From positions 1 to 51,016 of the forward strand of contig JAGWTH010000028.1 in assembly GCA_028868995.1 (NCBI GenBank): 51,016 nt of DNA, given 5' to 3'. Source of the stretch: Burkholderiales bacterium (GTDB lineage Bacteria > Pseudomonadota > Gammaproteobacteria > Burkholderiales > Burkholderiaceae_C). Under the pieces are notes generated by a model. It worked only from the letters and a program-made list of their open reading frames with translations. It had not been told where the DNA came from and searched no databases. Of this stretch, positions 44,527 to 51,016 are shown one piece after another; position 1 is the first letter of the stretch; each line of letters opens with the position of its first letter. The position numbers were made by a program, and so were the translations under genes.

Positions 44527-46956
44527 CTAGCGATCCAGATCGGCGCGCAGGGAGTCGACCATGCTCGCCGGGATCCCCATCCGGGCCGCGCGCCGCTGCG
44601 CCAGGGGGAGGTCGAGTGCAGGGCGGGCCGGCCCCATCGCGGGCACGGCCGGCGCGGGCGCCGCGACCGGCGCCTCGGGCGCGAACAAGGCCTCGGCCAG
44701 CGCCCGCCGGGCCGCGGCCTTGACCTCGTCGGCCGTGTTCCAGACCAGGAAGGGCGGCATGGCGCTGAGCGCATGCACCCGGGCCCACACCGCCGGCGGC
44801 ACCAGCGCCGGCTGGTCGGCCGCCGCCGCGGCCAGCAGCGCCCAGCTGCGCTGGAACATCGGCGGGCCCGTCAATCCCTGCGGCTGGCGCAGCTGCGGGT
44901 CGGCGCAGCGCAGCGCCAGCGCCGCGACGTCGGGGTGACCCGAGCCCACCAGCCCCTGCAGCCGCCGCACCACCCCGTCCAGCCGCCCCAGGTCGCGCGC
45001 GGGGTCGCGTTCGCGCTCCACCAGCAGCAGGTGCCCGCCGATGATCCCGGCCACCGGGTCGTCGAACTTCTGCATCAGCAGGTCTTCCAGCTCCGGGTTG
45101 AGGACCTTGCGTTCGTCGGCCAGTGCCTGCCGGGCGACCTCCAGCACGCGCTCCTGCCCCAGCGGGGCCGGGTCGGCGCCCAGCCGGCCCATCAGCACGG
45201 AAGTGCGCGGGCGGGCTTCCGCGTCCTGCGCCTGCGCGGTCGTGCGCCGCAGCATGTAGGCCTCGGTGCGCCAGCCGGCGGCGAGCACCAGGCTCTGTTC
45301 GATCACGCCCTGCCCGTCCAGCGGCTGGCGCAGGAAGTAGCAGCCGGGCGCGAGCTTCTTCACCGCGAAGGCCAGCGGATCGCCGAAAGCCTCGACCTGC
45401 GCGTCGTGGTCCATGTCCAGCACCAGCCGGCCCTGGGCGTCGAACACCTGCATGCCCTGCCAGGGCGGGCGGGCCGGCATCACGGGCGCGTCGCGCGAGC
45501 TGAAGCTGCGCACCAGGCACAGCAGCACGGCCTCGCCCGGCTGCGCCTGCAGGGCCCGGGCCGCGTCCAGCGCGCGCTGCCGCCCGCCCTCGTGGTACTC
45601 GTGCGTCGCCGCCGTGTCGGGCAGGGGCAGCACGGTGGCCACCTGCTGCGGCGGTGCGGCGGCGGCGGGCAGCGTCGCGTCGCCGTCCAGCAGCACCACG
45701 TCCTGCCGCGTGGCGTTGCCGACGCGCACCTTCGCCTTGAACAGGCCCGCCGGCAGACGCGTGCCGAGCGCGGCGACGCCGCGGTCCACCAGCGAGAAGC
45801 GGCTGTCGATCACGAAGATCTCCGCCGTGGGATCGCGGGGATCGATGCTGAGCGTGAAGATCTCCGAGCCGTCGCAGGCCCGCGCCGGCACGCCGGCATC
45901 GCCCACCTGCACCGCGCCCGGGCGCAGCACCTCGAAGCCTTGCCGCAGGGCCTGGTCGGGCACCTCCGCGAGGTACAGCCCCGGCTTGAGCGCCACCTCG
46001 TTGCCGGCGGCCGCGACGGTGAAGCTCTGCACGACGCGCGGCGGCGCCCCGCTCCAGATGCGGGCCGGCCGCCCCTCGGCGGCCGGCGGGAAGACCAGCT
46101 TCAGCGTGGACAGGGGCGCGGCGAGGCCGCGCGCGAAGATCAGCCCGGCGTCCTCCTGGATCACCTCCGGTTCCTGCGCCACGTTGGGGTCCTTGCGCTC
46201 GGCGTCGCCGTAGCGCGCCACCATGGCGTTGCGCACCCAGTCGGCCAGGCTGCGCCCGGTGACGCGGCCGTTGACGTCGGCGGCGGCGCCGCGCAGGCCC
46301 TCCAGCAGCGTCCAGGTGAAGACGCCGTGCACCCTGCCGCCGTCCTCCTCGATCGGCAGCTCCACCGCCCGCAGCGGCCGCTGGGCGGCGAAGGCCACGA
46401 AGTTGGCCAGCGGCGGGACCAGCGAGGTGGTCAGCGGCAGCGGCGGGTCGTGCGGCGGCAGGAAGGCCGCGCGGTCCATGCAGGCGTCGACCCACAGCAC
46501 GAACTCGCGGAAGTAGCCCGAGTCCTGCAGCCAGCTGAGCCAGCCGGTGGCGTGCACGTTGTGGCCCAGGCGCTCCTGCGCGTCGGCCGTGAACAGGCAG
46601 GCGCGCTGGCGCCCCGGCGAGAAGCCGTGGCCGGACAGGTAGATGTAGATGCGCCGCCCCACCTGCCGGCCGCGGCCCTGGTCCTTGTTGTCCTGGGCGA
46701 TCTGGTCCAGGCGCGCCACCAGGTCGTCGAGCTGTGCCGCGGTGGGCATGGCCGCGCCGGGCGGCGTGCCCGCGGGCGCCTGGAACTCGAAGATCGTGGA
46801 GTCGTCCGCGAAGCCGCCGCCGGCCGGGTCGCGCAGCCACTGCCGCACCGCGGCGACGTCGTTGCGCGGGCCGCGCAGGTCCAGCGGCGTGTTGCCCGGC
46901 CCCAGCTGCGGGTAGCGGTCTATGCCGACCAGGATGGCGTAGTGGTCGCTCTGCAC
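44527..46956 (-). CDS. Caspase-family (peptidase C14) protein, 809 aa
   Basis: The N-terminal 250 or so residues are a caspase/metacaspase fold: HYAILVGIDRYPQLGPGNTP, then LDLRGPRNDVAAVRQWL, the catalytic His in RRIYIYLSGHGF (His 110) and catalytic Cys in FVLWVDACMDR (Cys 159). The remaining 550 residues are not recognised; they contain beta-rich blocks (IFTLSIDPRDPTAEIFVIDS; LKPGLYLAEVPDQALRQG) and an alpha-helical C-terminal part ending RMGIPASMVDSLRADLDR. No signal peptide or membrane segment is seen. It lies 16 nt after a zinc-protease gene on the same strand. Bacterial caspase-like proteins occur in abortive-infection and stress-response systems; a role here is inference. Confidence 0.88.
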   Translation of the reverse strand: MQSDHYAILVGIDRYPQLGPGNTPLDLRGPRNDVAAVRQWLRDPAGGGFADDSTIFEFQAPAGTPPGAAMPTAAQLDDLVARLDQIAQDNKDQGRGRQVGRRIYIYLSGHGFSPGRQRACLFTADAQERLGHNVHATGWLSWLQDSGYFREFVLWVDACMDRAAFLPPHDPPLPLTTSLVPPLANFVAFAAQRPLRAVELPIEEDGGRVHGVFTWTLLEGLRGAAADVNGRVTGRSLADWVRNAMVARYGDAERKDPNVAQEPEVIQEDAGLIFARGLAAPLSTLKLVFPPAAEGRPARIWSGAPPRVVQSFTVAAAGNEVALKPGLYLAEVPDQALRQGFEVLRPGAVQVGDAGVPARACDGSEIFTLSIDPRDPTAEIFVIDSRFSLVDRGVAALGTRLPAGLFKAKVRVGNATRQDVVLLDGDATLPAAAAPPQQVATVLPLPDTAATHEYHEGGRQRALDAARALQAQPGEAVLLCLVRSFSSRDAPVMPARPPWQGMQVFDAQGRLVLDMDHDAQVEAFGDPLAFAVKKLAPGCYFLRQPLDGQGVIEQSLVLAAGWRTEAYMLRRTTAQAQDAEARPRTSVLMGRLGADPAPLGQERVLEVARQALADERKVLNPELEDLLMQKFDDPVAGIIGGHLLLVERERDPARDLGRLDGVVRRLQGLVGSGHPDVAALALRCADPQLRQPQGLTGPPMFQRSWALLAAAAADQPALVPPAVWARVHALSAMPPFLVWNTADEVKAAARRALAEALFAPEAPVAAPAPAVPAMGPARPALDLPLAQRRAARMGIPASMVDSLRADLDR

Positions 46957-46972
46957 GGAAGCCCCGCCCGGC

Positions 46973-47656
46973 TCACATCTGCGGGTAGGCCTCGGCGATG
47001 AACTGCCGGTCCGTCGCCGAGAGGTCCCTGTTGAAGTCGGCGGACACCTCGCCGTCCACCGTCCAGGCCCGGGGGATGGGGTACATCATGATCGAGGTCG
47101 GGTCCACCGCGGTGCCGGTCACCGCGAGCTGCTCGTACTTCTTGAACAGGTTGTTCTCGATGGTGGCGAGGTCCCAGTTGTTGGGCGGCCCGGACAGGTC
47201 GCGGATGACGGCGTCGCGGTTCCAGCGGATCGGCTTGATCGGGTTCTGGTGCTCGTGGATCAGGCCCAGCGCGTGGCCGAATTCGTGCAGCACCACGCGC
47301 CGCAGCTCGCCGTCGTCGCTGGTGTCGTCCAGCCAGCCGAAGTTCATGGTCGGCTGGTCCTGGGCGATGGTGCGGCACTGCGTGCCCAGGTAGGACCAGG
47401 AGCCGTTGCCCGGCTGGAAGGCGATGCGGACGTCGGTGTCGCCCGCCTCGCGGAAGTCGAAGTCCAGGTTGGCGAGCCGGGTCCATTCCCCGGCGACCTT
47501 GCGCACGCGCTGGCGCAGCTGCGGCGAGCCGGCCAGGAACTGGATGGTGATCACGCTGCCCACCGGCCATTTGCACTCGTTGAGCAGGGCCGCCTTCTGG
47601 TTCGCCAGCGCCTCCGCCTGGCGGTGGATGCAGGAGCAGAAGTGCCGGTCGTTCAC
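46973..47656 (-). CDS. Astacin/matrixin-like zinc metalloprotease
   Basis: The 227-residue metzincin has the extended zinc site HEFGHALGLIHEH (124-136; HExxHxxGxxH with the catalytic Glu, and Glu directly after the third His as in astacins) and a Met-turn SIMMYPIP (188-195). The pro-region is short (MNDRHFCSCIHRQAEALANQ), without an obvious signal peptide, so export is unclear. Two cysteines in CSC near the start could occupy the zinc as a cysteine switch, which is speculative. It is the promoter-proximal gene of a two-gene unit with the caspase-family protein, inserted between yicC and gmk. Confidence 0.88.
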   Translation of the reverse strand: MNDRHFCSCIHRQAEALANQKAALLNECKWPVGSVITIQFLAGSPQLRQRVRKVAGEWTRLANLDFDFREAGDTDVRIAFQPGNGSWSYLGTQCRTIAQDQPTMNFGWLDDTSDDGELRRVVLHEFGHALGLIHEHQNPIKPIRWNRDAVIRDLSGPPNNWDLATIENNLFKKYEQLAVTGTAVDPTSIMMYPIPRAWTVDGEVSADFNRDLSATDRQFIAEAYPQM

Positions 47657-47759
47657 GGACGGCTCCTTTCGGGGTGACGGGCCGAATCCACTATGGGCGC
47701 CCGGCCGGGTGGCGTCATCGACCGGGCGGGGGAGGCCGGCCCGCTGATAGACTCCCGCG

Positions 47760-48377
47760 GTGGACTACCCCGGCAACCTGTTCGTCGTCGCCGCGCCCAG
47801 CGGCGCCGGCAAGTCCAGCCTGGTGAAAGCCTTGCTGGAGCTCGATTCGCACGTCCAGCCCTCGGTCTCGCACACCACGCGGCCGCCGCGCGGGCAGGAG
47901 AAGCACGGGCGGGAATACTTCTTCGTCTCGGACGCCGAGTTCGACCAGATGGTGCTGGCCGACGCCTTCGTCGAATGGGCGCACGTGCACGGGCGGCGCT
48001 ACGGCACCTCCAAGAAGATGATCGAGGACCGCATCGCCCACGGCGCCGACGTGATCCTGGAGATCGACTGGCAGGGCGCCCTGCAGATCAAGCGCATCTT
48101 CGCCAACGCGGTGCTGGTGTTCATCCTGCCGCCGAGCTGGGAGGAACTGCGATCGCGCCTGGAGCGCCGCGGCGAGGACGCCCCCGAGGTGATCGAAACC
48201 CGGCTGTCCAATGCGGCTTCCGAGCTCTCCCAGTGCCGGGAATTCGACTTCGTTATAATCAACGAGTTATTCGAGCGCGCGCTTTTCGATCTCAAAGCGA
48301 TCGTGCACTCCCAGCGGCTGAAGTACGTCTCCCAGAAGCGCCTGCGCGCCGACACCTTCCAAGCCCTCGGGATCTAG
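47760..48377 (+). CDS. gmk: Guanylate kinase
   Basis: The 205-residue enzyme phosphorylates GMP to GDP. It shows the P-loop [78 protein letters not shown] and [22 protein letters not shown] 47760 is the only start giving the full N-terminal strand ([10 protein letters not shown]). It leads a gmk-rpoZ-spoT run typical of Beta- and Gammaproteobacteria, linking GTP supply to (p)ppGpp metabolism. Confidence 0.96.
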   Translation: MDYPGNLFVVAAPSGAGKSSLVKALLELDSHVQPSVSHTTRPPRGQEKHGREYFFVSDAEFDQMVLADAFVEWAHVHGRRYGTSKKMIEDRIAHGADVILEIDWQGALQIKRIFANAVLVFILPPSWEELRSRLERRGEDAPEVIETRLSNAASELSQCREFDFVIINELFERALFDLKAIVHSQRLKYVSQKRLRADTFQALGI

Positions 48378-48396
48378 CCCCCCACCGGAGAGTTCC

Positions 48397-48600
48397 ATGG
48401 CCCGTATCACCGTCGAAGACTGCCTCGAGAAGATCCCCAACCGCTTCCAGCTGGTGCTGGCCGCCACCTACCGCGCCCGCATGCTGAGCCAGGGCCACGC
48501 GCCCAAGATCGAGAGCAAGAACAAGCCGGGCGTGACCGCCCTGCGCGAGATCGCCGAGGGCAAGATCGGGCTGGAAATGCTGAAGAAAGTGCCCGGCTGA
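48397..48600 (+). CDS. rpoZ: RNA polymerase omega subunit
   Basis: The 67-residue protein begins [20 protein letters not shown] and has [20 protein letters not shown] then [20 protein letters not shown], the full omega consensus. Omega aids assembly of RNA polymerase and forms part of a ppGpp site. It starts 19 nt after gmk, with CCGGAGAG as ribosome site, and ends before a strong terminator-like hairpin. Confidence 0.97.
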   Translation: MARITVEDCLEKIPNRFQLVLAATYRARMLSQGHAPKIESKNKPGVTALREIAEGKIGLEMLKKVPG

Positions 48601-48622
48601 CCCAGCCCCCGGCACCGGAAAG

Positions 48623-48645
48623 GGCACCGCGGCGCGGTGCCTTTT
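48623..48645 (+). terminator. Rho-independent terminator after rpoZ
   Basis: GGCACCGC (48623-48630) pairs perfectly with GCGGTGCC (48634-48641) around a 3-nt loop and is followed immediately by TTTT. It lies between rpoZ and spoT, so spoT probably also uses its own promoter; TACATT near 48676-48681 is a possible -10. Confidence 0.75.
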
Positions 48646-48688
48646 CGTTTCCGGGCCCCGATTTCCGCACCCGCGCTACATTAGGGGC

Positions 48689-50953
48689 ATGAGCGCGGTG
48701 CTCCCCTCCGTTTCGGGCCATGGCAAGCGGCCGAGCAGCACGATCGTGCCCAGCCCGGCCGCAGCCAATGCTGCCGGGGCCAGCTTCGCCGCGCTGACCG
48801 CGCGCCTGGACTACCTGGACCCGGCCGACGTGGACATGGTCCGCAAGGCCTACCGCTTCGCCGACGAGGCCCACCTGGGCCAGATGCGCGCCAGCGGCGA
48901 ACCCTACATCACCCACCCGATCGCCGTGGCCGCGCAGTGCGCCGAGTGGAAGCTCGACGCGCAGGCGCTGATGGCCGCCCTGCTGCACGACGCGATCGAG
49001 GACTGCGGCGTGACCAAGCCGCAGCTGGTCGAGCGCTTCGGCGCCCCGGTGGCCGAGCTGGTCGACGGCCTCACCAAGCTGGACCGGCTGCAGTTCAACA
49101 CCCGCGAGGAAAGCCAGGCCGAGTCCTTCCGCAAGATGCTGCTGGCGATGGCGCGCGACGTGCGTGTGATCCTGGTGAAGCTGGCCGACCGCACCCACAA
49201 CATGCGCACGCTGGAAGACGTGCCGCGCGAGAAGTGGGGCCGCATCGCCGGCGAGACGCTGGACATCTACGCGCCCATCGCCCACCGCCTCGGTCTGAAC
49301 AACACCTACCGCGAGCTGCAGGAGCTGTCGTTCCGCTACCTCAAGCCCTGGCGCCATGCGGTGCTGGCCAAGGCGGTGGCCAAGGCACGCAGCCGGCGGC
49401 GCGACCTGATCCAGAAGGTTCAGCGCGACGTGGAGGCCGCCTTCGAGGCGGCGGGCATGCAGGTGCGCATCGCCGGGCGCGAGAAGACACTGTTCTCCAT
49501 CTACAAGAAGATGGACGAGAAGCACCTGTCCTTCGCCCAGGTCACCGACATCTACGGCCTGCGCATCATCGTGCCGACGGTGACCGACTGCTACACCGCG
49601 CTGGGCCTGCTGCACCAGCTGTACAAGCCGGTGCCGGGCAAGTTCAAGGACCACATCGCCATCCCCAAGATCAACGGCTACCAGTCGCTGCACACCACGC
49701 TGGTGGGCCCTTCGGGCGTGAACGTGGAGTTCCAGCTGCGCACCGAGGCCATGCACCTGGTGGCCGAGTCGGGCGTGGCGGCGCACTGGCTGTACAAGGC
49801 GAGCGTGCCACCGGACGAGGGGAGCGAGCGCCTGGGCACCAAGTGGCTGCAATCGCTGCTGGACATCCAGAACGAGACACGGGACGCCGCGGAGTTCTGG
49901 GACCACGTCAAGATCGACCTGTTCCCCGACGCGGTCTACGTGTTCACGCCCAAGAACGAGATCCTGGCCCTGCCCCGCGGCGCCACGGTCGTCGACTTCG
50001 CCTATGCGATCCACTCCGACGTGGGCGACCGCACGGTGGCCGCGCGCATCAACGGCGCCCAGGTGCCGCTGCGCACCGAGCTGAAGAACGGCGACGTGGT
50101 GGAGGTGGTGACGGCGCCCGTGTCCGCCCCCAACCCCGCCTGGCTGGGCTTCGTGCGCACCGGCCGCGCCCGCTCCAAGATCCGCCACCACCTCAAGACG
50201 CTTGCCTTGGCCGAGTCGCAGCAGCTCGGCGAGAAGCTGCTGGCGCAGGCCCTGCGCGCCGAGGGCATGGACAAGCTGCCGCCGGAGACCGAGGCCTACC
50301 AGGCCCTGTGGGAGAAGCTGCTGCGCTTCACCGGCAACAAGAGCCGCGTCGAGCTGCTCACCGACCTGGGCCTGGGCAAGCGGATCGCCGGCATCGTGGC
50401 CAAGCGGCTGATGACGCTGCTGGCCGAGCAGGGCGAGAAGCCCGACGCCCTGCTGATCAGCCGCGAGCGCTTCACCGCGCACGAGAACGTGTCCCAGGGC
50501 GGCCTCACCCTGGACGGCAGCGAGAACGCCTCGGTGCAGTTCGCCACCTGCTGCCGGCCGGTGCCGGGCGACCCGATCCTGGGCTACCTGGGCCGCGGCG
50601 AGGGCCTGGTGGTCCACACCGCCGACTGCGCGGTGGCCAAGCGGCTGCAGCACAAGGATGCCGAGCGCTTCATCGGCGTGGAATGGGCCGACGAGCCGGT
50701 GCGGCCCTTCGAGACCGGCATCCTGGTCACGGTGGCCAACGGCAAGGGCGCGCTGGCGCGCGTGGCCGCGGCGCTGGCCAACGCCGAGGCCGACATCACC
50801 CACGTGGACATGGACGACGAACGCGCCCAGGACGCCACCGACCTGCGCTTCGTGGTGTCGGTGCGCGACCGCACGCACCTGGAGTCGGTGCTGCGCAACC
50901 TGCGCCGCACGGCCAGCGTGATGAGCGCGGTGCGGATCCAGCCGGGGAACTGA
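48689..50953 (+). CDS. spoT: Bifunctional (p)ppGpp synthetase/hydrolase (RelA/SpoT family)
   Basis: The 754-residue Rsh protein makes and degrades (p)ppGpp. The hydrolase HD domain is intact (YITHPIAVAAQCAEWKLDAQ; LMAALLHDAIEDCGVTK with HDxxED; LVKLADRTHNMRTL). The synthetase domain has REKTLFSIYKKMDEKHLSFA, VTDIYGLRIIVPTVTDCYTA and YQSLHTTLVGPSGVNVEFQL. TGS (VYVFTPKNEILALPRGATVV) and C-terminal ACT (VTVANGKGALARVAAALANA) domains follow. Both active-site regions look complete. It is last in the gmk-rpoZ-spoT block. Confidence 0.96.
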   Translation: MSAVLPSVSGHGKRPSSTIVPSPAAANAAGASFAALTARLDYLDPADVDMVRKAYRFADEAHLGQMRASGEPYITHPIAVAAQCAEWKLDAQALMAALLHDAIEDCGVTKPQLVERFGAPVAELVDGLTKLDRLQFNTREESQAESFRKMLLAMARDVRVILVKLADRTHNMRTLEDVPREKWGRIAGETLDIYAPIAHRLGLNNTYRELQELSFRYLKPWRHAVLAKAVAKARSRRRDLIQKVQRDVEAAFEAAGMQVRIAGREKTLFSIYKKMDEKHLSFAQVTDIYGLRIIVPTVTDCYTALGLLHQLYKPVPGKFKDHIAIPKINGYQSLHTTLVGPSGVNVEFQLRTEAMHLVAESGVAAHWLYKASVPPDEGSERLGTKWLQSLLDIQNETRDAAEFWDHVKIDLFPDAVYVFTPKNEILALPRGATVVDFAYAIHSDVGDRTVAARINGAQVPLRTELKNGDVVEVVTAPVSAPNPAWLGFVRTGRARSKIRHHLKTLALAESQQLGEKLLAQALRAEGMDKLPPETEAYQALWEKLLRFTGNKSRVELLTDLGLGKRIAGIVAKRLMTLLAEQGEKPDALLISRERFTAHENVSQGGLTLDGSENASVQFATCCRPVPGDPILGYLGRGEGLVVHTADCAVAKRLQHKDAERFIGVEWADEPVRPFETGILVTVANGKGALARVAAALANAEADITHVDMDDERAQDATDLRFVVSVRDRTHLESVLRNLRRTASVMSAVRIQPGN

Positions 50954-51016
50954 ACGTGGCTGGATCCCCGCCTGCGCGCACTGGTGTCCGGAATAATTTC
51001 GTCAAGTGAACAGGCC
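50954..51016. other. Non-coding right edge of the window
   Basis: No gene is seen in these 63 bases. The last 30 or so are noticeably AT-richer than the chromosome and end GTCAAGTGAACAGGCC. AACAGGCC also ends the insertion sequence at 127-134 in the same orientation. This may be the beginning of another mobile element cut by the window edge. Confidence 0.3.

Noticed and set aside
43468..47001. Plus-strand open frame of 1177 codons over yicC and the caspase gene
   Set aside because: It runs in another frame of yicC and antisense to the caspase gene; the catalytic motifs all lie in the other frames.

Overview
This is a high-G+C chromosomal window that looks like Burkholderiales, most likely Comamonadaceae (Ramlibacter/Variovorax/Hydrogenophaga-like). 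That placement rests on a double-length UvrA, a long leucine/isovalerate-type catabolic operon, a TPP-riboswitch thiO-thiS-thiG operon, the hemW-rdgB-rph cluster beside a PP2C phosphatase/Ser-Thr kinase pair, and the housekeeping order yicC ... gmk-rpoZ-spoT. Genus placement is inference from gene order and protein appearance; no search was run.

Layout. 1-135: tail of an IS5-family element ending a few bases past the uvrA stop. 144-5936: tandemly duplicated UvrA (1930 aa) whose inter-module linker is encoded by a double-hairpin repeat. 6168-7268: periplasmic branched-chain-amino-acid-type binding protein. 7293-18879: one long minus-strand catabolic run (acyl-CoA ligase, carboxylase beta, a lipoprotein, acyl-CoA dehydrogenase, methylglutaconyl-CoA hydratase-like, biotin carboxylase, GhrA-like dehydrogenase, HMG-CoA lyase, YbaK, DUF1289, DsbA-fold isomerase), with a divergent AraC regulator and an MFS transporter (18987-21282). 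21295-25168: MFS + BKACE + carboxymuconolactone-decarboxylase-like operon facing its own AraC regulator.

25225-32812 is accessory. Single genes run on the minus strand away from an integron-type tyrosine recombinase (32033-32812). The recombinase has lost its catalytic C-terminus through an apparent in-frame internal deletion. Three related attC-like repeats (31193-31243, 30931-30987, 30583-30642) separate the small genes nearest to it. I read this as a frozen chromosomal integron with at least three recognisable cassettes: a GIY-YIG protein, a short ORF and a DUF7661-like protein. 32844-34470 is a cobalt-type nitrile hydratase operon (alpha, beta, accessory protein), followed by a small minus-strand gene.

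34890-37035: TPP riboswitch, a 13-codon leader ORF, then thiO-thiS-thiG. 37046-43464 (minus): PAS protein, aldehyde dehydrogenase, hemW, rdgB, rph, PP2C phosphatase, Ser/Thr kinase. 43550-50953 (plus): yicC, gmk, rpoZ, spoT, interrupted between yicC and gmk by a minus-strand two-gene unit encoding an astacin/matrixin-like zinc protease and a caspase-family protease. This protease pair and the decayed integron are the most interesting accessory systems here. A second thread is a pair of related lipoproteins (14458-15576 and 26925-27497) sharing a YYRP start and a PFNC C-terminus.
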